A stretch of 64,000 nt of DNA from Dryocosmus kuriphilus (lineage: Eukaryota > Arthropoda > Insecta > Hymenoptera > Cynipidae), in NCBI GenBank assembly GCA_038277395.1, contig CM076193.1:75162252-75226251 (forward strand). The letters are read 5' to 3'. Shown here piece after piece: positions 43,304-55,999 of this stretch. Positions within the stretch are counted from its first letter, which is position 1. Every line of letters begins with the position of its first letter. Below the pieces are notes generated by a model. It made no database searches. It was not told the DNA's origin and saw only the letters and a program-made list of their open reading frames with translations. The translations under genes were made by a program, and so were the position numbers.

Positions 43304-43859
43304 TTACCCCTTTATTGTTTTACTAAAATCCAATGAAAATGTGGTTTGATGTTCTCTAAAATATTTTTGTAAAAAAGTAAACAACTGAAGTAGATAGTCA
43401 ATTTTGAAAACACAAAATAATTTAAGTTTTTAAATAATATCTGACCTTCATTTTGGTTCAGGTGCACTTTATTTTACATCTGTATCCTTTTATCGCTTTC
43501 CTTCGACAATGCACATGACGCAGAACTTAACACAACCAAGACTAACTTTGAACTGACCTATCTTGGTTATGCTTAGCGTGATTCTTGAGTAGAAGAGATA
43601 TATTATAGCAACAAATATGTTACATTGAAATGACGAATTATTTTTAAAAAATTTTAATTTTCGAACGCATGTTTTAAAATATATTGTTTCTAATATGTTT
43701 TTAAACAGAGAAACAATGAAAAAGAAAAGTTCTGTAATTGCTAATGGGCTTAGACCGAAAAGAGTTTTTAAAAAGAGATTTTCACCTAATTTATTTAAAA
43801 ATCATGGTCTTTTAAACAAGTTTTAGTAAAATTTAAAGTGATTTTTATCATGGTTCCGT
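43304..43859. other. Unassigned AT-rich DNA
   Basis: Nothing recognisable between the palindrome and the LTR-like sequence. Confidence 0.4.
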
Positions 43860-45350
43860 TCCAGGACATTCAATATATATATTGTGACAAGTGAAATAAA
43901 AACAAGATAAGTGTAGTGAAGTGCAAAATACAGAGTGGAAAGCCTGTGCGTAGGCACGCACAGGGACACCTAGGTCGTGAGAAAAGTGGCAGTGGACTTG
44001 CAGGGGACGCTTAGCGCGCAAGGCTAGTCTATTCCACCCACACAAGTCGGGGGTGGAGTGGGAGTACTAGCGAGGGGTGAAGACATAAAAAGACAGAGCA
44101 AGGGAGAAATTGAGAGATTTTGTGAGGAGCAACAGAACCGAGAAGTCCAGCTTCTCTTACAGTCTCGCCTGGGAGTAACAGGGATTGATCCCTGTCCACT
44201 GCCAGAACAGGCTAGCCCTCTCAAAGTAAAATTGCTCTCGTTTCTGTTGGCTCCACGACGCAACGAAAATATTATTTTGTTTTATAGAAAAATTAAGATT
44301 ACCCCAAAAGTTCAATGTGACCCGATAAATGTGAAAATAAAGATAAATATTGTGAAAAATAAATAGTAAGCAAAAATACAAGGATTAAGGATTTTACGAG
44401 TGTAATATAAAATAAAGGTGTTCAAGGGGAAAGCCCCACAAATTTGTAAAGTGAGAAGTGACAGTGAGAACAGTGAGTGAGAGAGAGATAGGTAGGGGCT
44501 CGAATCAGGTAGTGCGTCAGGACGAGGAGAATCTGAGGCAAAGGCAATAAATATTAAGGAAAAAGTTCCATTTCTCTGTGTACCCAATTACAATAATAAT
44601 TTAAATCAAACAAGCTCATGATCATAATTTGGTAAAAGGTACTGATTTATTGGTGCCTTCATCCACAATTGGATCATAGTGATGATTGAAGTGGGCACAG
44701 AGTAAAATCAAAGTTAAAAGAATTCCAAAACTCCTACACTTTTAGATTTCGTACAAAGTAGGAATTTATTCCCACTTTCATCGCAAATCAAAAGCCAGGT
44801 GCGGAAAGAAGATTGACACGTACGGGATAAAGCCACAGAGAAGTGAAACCTCCCTCTCCTCCTTCTGGCACCACGAGCCCAGGTAGTATTGGGGAAGCCC
44901 ATTGTTTCGAGGCGATCCAAAATCGTAGACGTCTAGAGAGAAGTGTGAGTGTAAAAGGGACTAGCAGGTGACAGATAGCAACCCCATGGAGGGAGATAAT
45001 TGCCAACTGATTTCTATTGTCATAACTTTGGTTAGGATTAAGTGAGTGTGCCGTGTGAATAAATATTTAGGGCAGTAATGTCATCAACTCCGACTGGGCC
45101 AGTGACCCACTGAGAATACCACGAATTGCGGGCAGGTTTGAAGAAAATTAAAGAGACCTGAGAGAGAATTAAACGATTTGCATTGTATTCTTTATTTTAT
45201 TTTATGAGAGAAATATTATCGCGAGATACCCCAGGATATTGTTAGACTAAAATTAATCATCATGTATAATAGGTTAGATGCTTATGAATAAACAATGTGT
45301 ATTACCGGAAAAATTGGAGATTCTTATTCTTAGTTCGTAGAAACCCTCTT
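43860..45350 (+). repeat. Long LTR-like sequence, copy 1
   Basis: This region matches, in inverse orientation and with strong divergence, about 58,000-59,480. Shared landmarks include the CCACCCACACAA word, a TATA-like ACATAAAAAG, ACTGCCAGAACAG, a GGATTTATTCTCACTTTCATC-like word and AGGGTTTCTACGAA. A TATA-like box, no ORF and this length suggest a solo LTR or LTR plus leader of one retrotransposon family. The exact ends were not fixed; TGTGACAAGTG near 43,883 is a possible start. Confidence 0.5.
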
Positions 45351-45420
45351 TTAAGTAAGAATAAACTATAAATATAAATGAAATAACTTATAAAGTAAGA
45401 AATAACAAAAATAAATTATA

Positions 45421-45445
45421 TATAGTATATATATATATATATATA

Positions 45446-45500
<55 letters not shown>
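45421..45500. repeat. (TA)n tract
   Basis: Interrupted TA run at the end of LTR-like copy 1. Copy 2 also abuts a TA run (57,884-57,951). Confidence 0.9.
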
Positions 45501-45502
<2 letters not shown>

Positions 45503-46054
45503 TAGGGCGAAAAATATCTCCAAGAATATTAAAAAAGAACATAACCATTTTCATTCATCAGTTTTGTTTCAAATTTCTTTAAAAATTTGGTACAAGACAC
45601 TTGTTTGGTTCATATAAACTAGTATCTTGGATATATTAAAATATTTAGTTGGTTCAAACAGATTATCAAGACTTGATTCATTTAAGTATAAATTTAAAAT
45701 AAATAAATAGCAATGCATTTATTTCTTTGGTACATCCAAACTTTGATTCAAACAGACATTTTCCAGAGTGTATAATGTATGTATCTTTCGATATTCAAAC
45801 ATTTTCCGAGTAAAAGAATTAATAGAAAATTTATTCCAACTCTAGTTTTACTTTCGATTTCGTAAACGCATAGAAATTATTTGTTGGAAGAGTATGAATA
45901 CATTTCTCAAGAACTTCAAGTATCATTAATGTATATATAATGAATGATATTATTGATTATTATATATATTAATTATTTGAATATATTTATATATATAATA
46001 TTATAATATTAATTGAATAATTATATTATTAATGAACTGAAGAAAGATAGGCCT

Positions 46055-46131
<77 letters not shown>

Positions 46132-47297
46132 GATCGTTATAATGTCTTCCATTGAAATATTCCTGAACTTAGAAATAATTTATTAGTGGTAAGAAATAGT
46201 TGTTGGAGAAAGTGCAAGGAAAACCCAAGAATACAATGCCCAATTTGAGACTTTATTGCTTAAGTGTTTAGGTCGGAGATTAGTCTGCCTGTTTAGGACT
46301 AAATCATTCTCGAAACCATTATTTTTTCCGTTATTTTTCAGTTCAGTTTGGCTGCCATCCTACTGAGAGGCAGCTTGGTCGCCCATGTGCCAGGCGCACA
46401 TTGCACCCTATAACGCGCCAGCCCTGGTTATGCAATCAAATATATGCAAAGGGGCAACCATGTCTTCAAGTACACATCTTTGGGAATAAATTCCACTTTG
46501 GTAGTGTTTAATACGATGCGGCACTTTTCGGTATAAACATTCGGCAGAAAGTCCTTTGTCGAATAATATGGGTAATAATATCAGCAACTATCACTCTGTT
46601 TGTGCATCAGATAAGGTTAATGTTGAAAGTCTACTTAAATTTTTTATCCTTTTTGTCTTCTAAATAAAGGGTCAAAACAGAAATAATTCTTGTTAAAACG
46701 AGTTTTCAATAGGTGGCTAAACGGGATCTCAGGGTTCGCATCCAGCCGTCCGACCCTCCCAGTTGAACGCCTATTATTTCGGCCGAGTCGAGCGTTGGCA
46801 GTACATTCCCTTTCAAGCTTTGCTCACTTCGAAGTCTTACCTGTCTCGCCCTCTTTTTTCCGTGTTATAATTATGTCTCTGCTGAGTCGATAGGTTTTAA
46901 ATATGTGTGTGTTTTTACCGAATAATATCATCGCGATAAATTGGGACAACAAATATAAAGTTTAATCATTCTGATAGGTTTTTATAAACAATTATGTGAA
47001 CACTTATTAGAGACTAATATTATTATTATTTCTATGAAAATTAAACATTTTGCGTTTAGGTTATACAGGAAAGTAATAAATATCCTAATTATTGTTAGAA
47101 TTATTAAAGATGGATTTAAAAAGCATAAAATTTATATTTAACATTTTATTTAAATACTAAGTATACAATAACTAATAATGATACGATTACTAAGTATGTG
47201 TTTAAATAAATTGTTCTTACAGAGAACAGCACAATAGTATGCCTAATGGGCCAGACTAATTACACAGGCACACAAAAAAACTGACTTCTTTTTGCAG
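45501..47297. other. AT-rich intergenic DNA with another (TA)n tract
   Basis: It contains about 73 bp of TA at 46,057-46,129. A GC-richer stretch at 46,330-46,440 and one at 46,720-46,850 look foreign to their surroundings but match no gene or RNA recognised here. Confidence 0.4.
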
Positions 47298-47849
47298 ACT
47301 AGACCACCATACCTTTATGTATTTTGACCCGCTGAACACGAATCCGGAAGCGAAATCTTTCTATCACGTCAATTTTTTAGAAAATTTACGTTTTTGGAAA
47401 TTTGTTTGTAACAACGAAGGGCGCAATCGTGACATTCTAGGGACTTCTAATAGGGCTCAAATTAAAATTTGAAGCTTTATCTTCAAGATACTTATATCTA
47501 AGAAAATATTTCGGTCGCCTATCTTGAGCGGTAATGGGTTTTTGCTGTGCGCGCGCGCCTGCTCACTACCTGAGCGGCGAAGTGATGAGTGATGAGCGAA
47601 CGCGCGCGCCGCAAGAATCTATTACCGCTCAAGATAGGCGACGGAAACATTTTAAAGGTGAAACTGTTTTAAAGAAAAAGGTTCAGACTTTAATTTGAGC
47701 CCTATTAGAAGTCTCTGGAACTTCAGGTAGGTTGTTTCAAAAAAATTTCCGAAAACATCAAATTTCTTATAAACTTGACGTGATGGAAAGATTTCACTTC
47801 CAGATTCGAGTTCAGCGGGTCAAAATACATAAGGGTATGGTGGTCTAGT
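47298..47849. mobile_element. Foldback MITE, arms of about 265 bp
   Basis: ACTAGACCACCATACC at 47,298 and its complement ending 47,849 open an almost full-length palindrome (TTATGTATTTTGACCCGCTG on both sides, CGCTCAAGATAGGCGAC near the centre). The centre has alternating CG runs (GCGCGCGCGC). The flanks are TTTGCAG and TTTTCAG, a possible imperfect duplication. Non-coding. Confidence 0.8.
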
Positions 47850-47894
47850 TTTCAGGCCAAGACACTTTTTTTTTTGTCTACGTGTGTTATTATT

Positions 47895-48143
47895 GGAACG
47901 GAGTTCCTTAGGTTAGGTCTTGGCGGACGGGGCTCAGTCGACAAAAAGTGAAAAGTCACATGGAATGCGTTATTGGGAACGCGTTCCCCGTGGCGATCTC
48001 TACTAGAACAGTGAGAAAGAGAGCGAGACTCCATAGTTAGAGCAGCGCGAGAGAGAGAGAGAGAGAGAGAGAGCGCGCGCGGTACTCCATAGTTAGAACA
48101 GCGAGAAAGAGAGAGAGAGCGAAACTCCATAGTTAGAGCAGCA

Positions 48144-48196
<53 letters not shown>

Positions 48197-48327
48197 AATC
48201 AGTTAGCGCACTAGCATCGTCTATAATACTAGGCTGGCGATCCCCACTCTTGCAGCCTCGCCTGCCTAAGCAGCCAGTGTGTACGCATTTGCCCCCCCCC
48301 CCCCCCCCCCCTTAGGAACTCCGTTCC
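47895..48327. mobile_element. Short inverted-repeat element filled with (GA)n and poly-C
   Basis: GGAACGGAGTTCCTTAGG at 47,895-47,912 is repeated inverted at 48,310-48,327 with one mismatch. Inside are three copies of an ACTCCATAGTTAGA segment, each followed by a GA run, and a poly-C of about 20 ending at 48,311. Non-coding; the frame through it is low-complexity. Confidence 0.65.
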
Positions 48328-48492
48328 TGACGCGTTTCTCTCGACACGTTCTACTTTTTTTTATTTATTAAGAATTTTATTATAGTCTTTTTTATCTTCG
48401 CAGTTTTTAAGTCTTTCTAGTTTTAATGTTTATTATTAATATAAAGTTTTATTATTATATAATAATATATAATGTATAACAATACTATAATT

Positions 48493-48529
<37 letters not shown>

Positions 48530-48868
48530 AAAGTTCTATTATTATATAATGATTTTATAATAAGGTATAATATATAATAATACTAAAATTTTATTATTAG
48601 TATTATTAATGTTTATTATTATTGTTTCTTTACAAAGAATTTTATTATACGTTCTAAGCTTTTTTTAAAATTTTATATAATAATAAAAAAATTTCATTGA
48701 TTTTCTTAACAGTAAGCTTGTTCTTTTACTTTTTCATTATTAATTTAATTTTTAAGTTTATTTTGACAGTCAGCTTGTCCTTCTTTTACTTTTCAATTAT
48801 TAATTAATTTTTTCATAATTAGTTTACTTTCTAAATATGATGATGATTATTATTATTATTATTATTAT

Positions 48869-48966
<98 letters not shown>

Positions 48967-49787
48967 GTGTACGATTTTTGTAATTCAAAATATAATTCGT
49001 GCAAAAGACTCGAAACTGCAGGTCGGATTTGGTAGGCTGTTTCGAGTCGAATTCGAGTTACGGTTTATGGGTTTTCGAAACTTTTGGGTGTACAAATATT
49101 TTCGAGGCCTCGAAACTTTCGAGATCTCGGGTTCTTGTACAGTTTTATTACTTCGCAGTCGAATAGCATATTATTATTTTTTTTTCGTTATTTTTTCATC
49201 GGGCGAGCCAGGTTTTTTATCATTGACCACGGTCTATGGCCAGTGCCTTTTGTGTTAAAGATGCTAAAATTGCAAAACGATGTTTGAAACTTCTTACGAA
49301 GATGTTCTATTGCGATAAACTTTAGTTCTGGATCCATAAGGGTTCAGTCGCCTAGTTTCTGATGGTCTGAGAAGTTTCTTACTATGGCAGTACGACGGTT
49401 GTTTAATAAAACCACTTTTTGAGCTGCTGCGAGTACCCTGCTGTCTCCTATTTGTTTTAGATGTTAAGCGCATTTTGCGTGAACATTACCTAGATAATTA
49501 CCTCTAGGTCGGAGAAAAAGGCACCGGAGTGATTTGGAAATTGGAACTTAAGAAAAACCGCTTTTCGAGATAAGGATATGACCGCGCATGTTCACAAGGA
49601 TTACCAAAGAACGTTTGGCCCTCTAGGGCAGTCTTTTATTACCCGACATTGGTAAACGTTGATAGAGCATAAATTGCAGTGTGATTTTCTATTAAAAATC
49701 CAAAATCGATATTTTTTACTCTTGTTCACAAAAAGACGAGTATCTCCTAAACTACGACCGACAAATTGGCCCCTTGCGTTCGAAACG

Positions 49788-49788
<1 letters not shown>
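48328..49788. other. Intergenic DNA with simple repeats
   Basis: It contains (ATT)n at 48,843-48,872 running into 88 bp of (AC)n at 48,873-48,960. The frames at 49,067-49,287 match nothing recognisable. No gene is seen. Confidence 0.5.
48873..48960. repeat. (AC)n microsatellite
   Basis: Forty-four uninterrupted AC units directly after an ATT run. Confidence 0.95.

Positions 49789-49789
<1 letters not shown>

Positions 49790-49877
<88 letters not shown>
49790..49877. repeat. (TA)n tract at the Helitron break
   Basis: About 44 TA units. The Helitron Rep frame from the right runs straight into it and no helicase follows on the other side. Confidence 0.9.
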
Positions 49878-49880
<3 letters not shown>

Positions 49881-50760
49881 CAAAAAACATTCCAAACTTC
49901 CAAACTTGTAACGGTTGATCAAATATTCTCGCGTTCGTCTCCTTACAAAGCGATTATTGTTTATTTGGTAACACTCAGCGTTTTCGACTTTTATTTTGTA
50001 AGTGACTGCATCGTACCATTTCGCGAATTCGTACAAGCAAGGACCTTGTAATTCCTGAGGTCTGTTTGGATAGTAATCGTCCAGAAAGTTTGGAAAGAAA
50101 ATATCCACGGAACTATCATCCAGTTTCTCGATTTCTGTTTGTGCCTTCAATTTTTTACTTCGAATTTCGTTTACGTCAATCCATCTGATCGTTGTGTGAG
50201 GATCAGTTGCGTACAACGGAATTCCCAAGAGACTGCCAGCGGCTTCAAGCGCTCCGCATTCACGATGGTTCAAGTTTCGACTTGCTAGAGCGAATATTCG
50301 ACTGTTGAGAGGTTTGTTTGAACTGATTCCCTGCAATGCATCTATCATGTGACTCTTTTCGCCAGCTTTCGTTTCGTACTTTGTGACATAATTAATAGCT
50401 ATTCTTGACTTATCGCCAATATATAGAATATCAATGTTGCCTTCGAAGGCTGTCAAAAGAATTGGATTGTAATCGTTGATATTTTCTTCAGGTTTTGTTC
50501 TTGGTAAGTCGTAAAATCGACTATTTTTTTCAGGGTCCTTCTCCCCGCTATAGAAGTAATAATATCTCATGATAAGCTTGTCGGTCACCAGTTTAGGGAA
50601 AGAAAACCGACAAACTTTATAGAATCGCCCATTTTTGTTTTTGTTGGTCCTCATGCAATAGCTATTGTGAGAGTATTTCTAATAGGTCACAACTCTATTG
50701 TGCAGTTGAGGAATATTTTTGTCTGGTATTCTGCAAGCAGTGTGTTTAAAATAAATTCGG
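49878..50760 (-). pseudogene. Helitron Rep, C-terminal part with Y2 motif
   Basis: Minus-strand frame with CRFSFPK, then NPILLTAFEGNIDILYIG, then INYVTKYETKAGEK, which carries the paired tyrosines (Y-x-x-K-Y-x-x-K) of the Helitron Rep nuclease. A later part has HRECGALEAAGSLLGIPLY and RREYLINRY-like text. These residues make the phosphotyrosine link to DNA during rolling-circle transposition. It continues the HUH-bearing frame after a frameshift near 50,740 and one TAG. It ends at the (TA)n tract, so the SF1 helicase that should follow is lost. Confidence 0.8.
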
Positions 50761-51853
50761 AAACCTCTTCCGGCGTTGATTCACCAACTGTAGGAGCACC
50801 TTCAACCCACAAAAGCATGTGGAAGTGTTGAGTACCGCGATCTTGATATTCGCGTCGCCAAAAGTAGTGAATGACTTTTCCCAAAGGAGCATCGTCAAAG
50901 CATATAAAAGCTAGAATCGCGTGAAATTTGTTATCGATGAAACGCGAAACTGAGACTGGATCTCGAGCTATCAGTTCTGTTTCCGGTACGTTGTCAAGTG
51001 ATGGAGCATTGACTTTGCGGACGTACGCAATCAAATCTCCCCATAGCCATTTCGTCGGACTCAAAGTCGAAAAGAATGTTGCGGGTCCGTAATGATCGAC
51101 CATGCACTGCAGATTATTTCTCAGAATCATCCAGTATTGGGCAGTGTTACGAATCTTTGCAAATATAGTGTTTATGAATTTACTAAATTCTTGTTCATTG
51201 AACAGAACCAAGAAATTTCCAGCGATTAATTTTTCATTTCGATTAGGCAAATTTAATGCGCTGTACATCCCTTGCTTGATTTGTAGATTGGTACTTTCAT
51301 TTAACAAGTAGAATAGATACTGAGAATTCAATCGAAATTGCGAATGCTTGCTTTTTAATCTCGTTTTGATAAATTTAGCAGCAGTGAGTTTTTCTTGGCG
51401 TTCTTCGTGCATACTATTTTGTCCAGTATGGAAAAGATCAGGGAAGCACAGAATATCAATTTTCTTTTCCTTGTAATCCAAAGCAGCTTCTAAAATTGTT
51501 TTCATTTGATACAGATTTGCCGCAGTTTGATTCATTCTCTTTTCGTTCAAAGGATAAATAGTGTAGGGCTCGTAAAATTCATCAGGTTTCGACTTTTGAG
51601 TTAAATATGCAATCTTTCCTGTGTTGACAACATTTTCATTTATTTCACAAAGTTCATCATTTTCCATGGCTTCGTCTGGAGCGTCAACGACCTTATCGAG
51701 ATTGACATCATCAAGCTCCTCTTCACCTTCGACATAATACTGTAATGGGTTCATTCCCTTGAGTAAATGATTAGTCTGAGCTGGAAGCTCAATTTTTTCA
51801 TACTCGTGATTCAATTGTTTTAACAATGATAGAGCTGCGAAAACATTGTTCAC
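50687..51853 (-). pseudogene. Helitron Rep, N-terminal part with HUH motif
   Basis: A 388-codon minus-strand frame matching the Helitron-like N region. It has an acidic segment, then PATFFSTLSPTKWLWGDLI, then RDPVSVSRFIDNKFHAIL, then GKVIHYFWRREYQDRG and HFHMLLWVEG. The HFH is the metal-binding HUH motif of the rolling-circle nuclease. The motif order and spacing to the Y2 motif downstream are normal. It is truncated by the frameshift near 50,740 and joined upstream to a decayed N-terminal region. Confidence 0.85.
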
Positions 51854-51879
51854 CCTGACTTTATTTTCCCAAATTGTTT

Positions 51880-53560
51880 TCGTCTTCGTGTTTGGTAGGC
51901 CACGAACAACTGTATAGTACTCATGATTTTTGTTAATAGGTTCTGTGTCAGGACAAATCCTCTTTCAAGTCTCTTCATTGGGCAAAGGAAGATGAAAGGT
52001 TCGACCAACAACTTTCTCAATTCTTTGCTTAGCAGGGAGATTCTTTTTTCTGACTGTCCCTTTTTTTTCGATAACTTGGAAGGCCTTAGCTCTGTGGATC
52101 AGCATTTTTTCTATATCATTCAGAGCAGATATTTCTGGAGGAATTTTGCCAACTCGAAGATTGTTGAAAATACATGTCGGTGGCATAATACCTTTGCGTA
52201 ATTTTACGAGACAGTAATTTCAGACATATTCTGCATCTCTATTATTTTGTACAGCATCTTTCATTATTTCTGCCCACACTGCGGTATGTACAGATTTCTT
52301 GAAATTCGTAATTTTCGTCATGCCTCTGAGTGTTTAGAGTTTCACAAGAAACACACGAATGAATCGGTACGTCTAACGTTAGCTTTTGCAAATTATTGAA
52401 AGCCTTCTTATAACTGGCTACAATATTGTCTTCATCGAGATCTATTACAGCATTATCGTATTCATATAACATCCGTTTTTCTTTCGTGTCTTCTCTGATT
52501 TTCCGCAATGCTTCAACGTCTCCTTCTTCCAAACTTTTGTCGAGAGAAGATATATTTCTCGCCACCCTAAGAATTTTGTAGAATATTTCTCGAATTTTCC
52601 GAACATTCGGAAAATGAGGCGACGATATTAAAGTCGGAAGAAAACTTGATTGACAAGAATTACAATCAATGTAACAGCTGAACGATTGACCGAGTTTTCA
52701 TTCGCTTGAATGCGAAGCCGTGCATTTATGCGCCTCTTCAACACGAGAGTGAACATTACCTAATGACCACTCACCAACAGATTCCAAAAAATTGCGATAT
52801 TTTTCGATCACAGTATCACTCAGATTACACCGAGACTCATCACAAACGCACGATTTTCGTTTTTTTTGTCGTCCTGGTAACTGGAAGTAAATTAGTGACA
52901 GGACCATTGATATCAACATCAAGGTTTTGATTGATTAATTTTTCACCATGCTTGTAAGTGGTTTCAGCGAAAAAGGCTTCACTTGATGTATGATGTTTGG
53001 ATGAACCACACATAGCGTCGAGCTTTGACTGCCTATCCAAACTCGAAAGCTGCTTCAGTTGTTCGATTTTCGTTGCAGCATCTTAGTTGCAACTCTTCAA
53101 AGTCCGTTCCAGCGAGCAAACATCGAGCTTTCTACTCGCGAGACACCATTTCACAATGTTTTGGGCCTCCATTTTAGATGATGCTTTATAAGACGTTTCC
53201 ATTTTTTTTACATGCTTCGTTTCGAATTCTTCTAATGATTTTTGACTTTGAAATTCGTCTGTATTCTATACTTATTTTTAATTTTCAGTGCCAACTTTTC
53301 CATCTCGAAAGTTTGACTCTTGACTGAAAATTTTAAGTCGCTTCTTAGCATAGCGTTCCCTGCTTTTTTGCGACAATGTTGCTCTATGTTTTTCATTGTA
53401 ATTTTTCTGATAATCCTTTCGTGTTTGATTGCATTTTTTTCGTTCCCTTTAATTCTTCCAATTGCTTTTTTTTTTTTATTTTAAGCAATTTTTGCTAAGA
53501 GAATTTTTTCTTTGTTGGCTTCATAATATTTTTGTTCTTCGATTTTTTCAAAGTAAATCA
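51880..53560 (-). pseudogene. Decayed N-terminal region of the Helitron protein
   Basis: Several broken frames in register: PPEISALNDIEKMLIHRAKAF (about 52,110), CVSCETLNTQRH, a Cys-rich patch that may bind zinc (52,340), SCVCDESRCNLSD and HKCTASH (52,700-52,860), and a Lys-rich repeat zone (53,250-53,560). The first block precedes the Rep domain in many arthropod Helitrons. Many stops and frame changes prevent reading it as one protein. Confidence 0.55.
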
Positions 53561-53626
53561 ATCCTAATGCGTTTTGCAATTACATGGCTACCTTCCTCAG
53601 CATCACAAGAACGGTTACTTTCACTA

Positions 53627-54836
53627 TCAAAAGCATTTTTGTATTTTCTTGTCAAAGATGTTTTGCATGCCATCTTCGAGTTGTTTGGAACATTGACTTT
53701 TTTCATGATTTGATTCAAAAACGTGAACGCTTGAGACCGACAAATTTGCAAGTAACATATCTTCCAGTGAAGAAAAATTCATGCTTCCAATTCTTGAATT
53801 TTTGACATTTTCTTCACGCAAAAGATCATTGTCCATGTTTCGTAAGCCATTTGTGTTCGAAACTAAATTTACTTCGACATTTCGAGATGAATCGCCAGAA
53901 TTTGTATCTGATTTCGACAATTTTTCATTGTGAATTTCCCCTGGGAAAAGTTCGAGGGAATGATTTTTTAATATTTTCAATATGTGTTGCCTTAATTTAC
54001 TATAAATAAATTTCATTCCGTCAGGTCTTGAATTCAGCGCCAGACATACAGCAAAAGCAATAGAAAAGACTCGGCAGTCTGAACATTTCGGAAGCAAGGT
54101 AATATTTAGACTCGACGTTGGATCTCGAGAATCTTGATTCTGAGCGGGAAAAAGGCTTAATCGTCCGAGTTTCGAGAATTTTCTTCAAATGAGTCCTCAT
54201 TTTTTTCATGTCATGAAAAGTATCGAAGTATCGCTCGGATCTTTCCCATACAAACACGTGACAGTATTTGCAATCGCGAATGCACCACAATCGGTTTCGT
54301 TTGGTTGGCTCTGAACAGTTGGGATTTGAACAGCTCCCCAAATCTATTTTCGGAAAAACTTCCATAAGTATGCACTTCAAATCTCCGGTGAGCTGTTTTT
54401 TGTTCATAGAATCGTAAATATAAACTGTTCCCTCTTTGTAATAGCAAAGAACCCAATGAAGATTCGGGCTAGCAAGATGAATTATTTGCAAAACTTCTTG
54501 ACCGTCAGCTGTCGGTACTGGCTGAATCGATGGTAAGAGATTCATACTGCAATTTTGCATGCAGAAATCGAAATCTCTTTTTAATATAGCGTGAAAGCTT
54601 GCGATATGCGAATCTTCAAGCATTGCTGACGAGTTCAGAATGGAGAAGTCCGCCTCATGTAATTCAAGTTCAATGAAATTGGATTCCAGACCAGCCATTT
54701 TGATGTTTTTCAAGTTTTCGAATTTCGAAATAAAAGATACCGTTTGAAAAACGGATACATTTTCAGCAATCAATTGCTCAAAGCTCGAGCGAATTATACG
54801 ATAATTCGGAGCTGTTAGCTCGAATGAATAATACAA
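53627..54836 (-). pseudogene. C48 (Ulp1/adenain-like) cysteine protease next to the Helitron Rep
   Basis: The upstream frame (54,836-54,021) has LEDSHIASFHAILKRDF, LQIIHLASPNLHWVLCYY and VYIYDSMNKK, the His and Asp parts of the C48 fold. The next frame (54,097-53,627) supplies CSDCRVFSIAFAVCLAL and a KLRQHILK helix, the catalytic-Cys region (family pattern D-C-G-x-F-A-I-A). A frameshift near 54,090 separates them. Between Asp and Cys blocks there is an extra Cys-rich piece (CSNPNC, CIRDCKYC). The gene is on the same strand and just upstream of the Helitron frames, so it may be part of the element. Such proteases cleave ubiquitin-like or viral/transposon polyproteins. Broken and probably inactive. 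Confidence 0.7.
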
Positions 54837-55999
54837 TTATTCGGAGCTATAATTTAGCTCGAACGTCGAAGTTCAGTTTTACGGAGCTGATAGCTCTAAC
54901 AAGTTAGTGCAAATTATTTGTATCTTGGAGCTGAATCTTGAGCCCTTACAAGATTGTATATCTTCGATCTATTTTTCAATTTTGACCTGAAAGGTAAAAG
55001 CAGTTAATTGAGTTTTTTTATATAAAATTGAGAAGCATATAAATAAAGATAATTAAAATGTAAAATATTATTATCAACTGGTTGTATAAATATGACCTTT
55101 TTGAAAAACAATTTTATATATTACAATAAAAACATTTTTATGATTCCTCAATCTTATCATTGATTCATAATTCTTGCATAAAAAAAAATAAAAAATTGAT
55201 TGCAGCGAAGTAAAATCCAGCTTTATTTCATAGAAATGTTTTTTTGGACTATTTTCACTGATAGGTAATTTTTTTTTATATCCGGGTCTAAAATTTTCTT
55301 GCTACTTTTCTGATTATGTGCTTCCTTAAAAACTTCGATTTTTATTTTTTTTTTTATCATAAATTGTTGAGTGAATTATTATTATTGAATAAAATCGTGA
55401 TAATTGAAAGAGTTTAAAATAGTCATCAAACCAAATACTAGATTGAAAACATGAATGGTGTTACCTTATTTGTCGCTAAAAAACGAGTGATTAGCAATTG
55501 CTTGATAATTGAGCTTTATCGTGGACATAAAGGCCCGATATTGTCTAATATTATATAGAAGACAATATAGTTTTTTCTGTGCCGAAACTAGACACTCGTT
55601 TTTTAGCGTCAAATAATCTGTCGTAATTAAATCAGCCTATAACAAAAATAAGCGTCAAGCGAAAAAATAAATGTAATTCCACTTTTTCACTAAAAACCTG
55701 CAAAGAAATAGTCGAACAGCGACTTAAGCTCCGTTTTTATTTCAATCACATGCCCCTCAACCTTTACATACCTTTTATTGACACAATTTTCAACTTACAA
55801 TTATTGCGATTGGCACTATTACTCTCATTTGTCGCAATACGACGAAAACGATTAGATATACGATGATGCTGATTGAATTTGATCACCATTTGTAGTTCAA
55901 ACGTATTATTCAATACGAGAGAATACTTTTTGTAATACACTTTGACATGTAATAACACACAAGTACGTATGCTATCCAGAAACAGATTTATATCTTTAA
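54837..55999. other. Upstream flank of the Helitron region
   Basis: Repeated GGAGCT/AGCTC words occur at 54,808-54,950 (ATTCGGAGCTNTTAGCTCGA-like units). The rest is AT-rich and no gene is seen. Confidence 0.4.

Noticed and set aside
46700..46760. tRNA-like TGGCTAAACGGG and GGTTCGCATCC
   Set aside because: The two boxes are only about 20 bases apart, too close for a tRNA.
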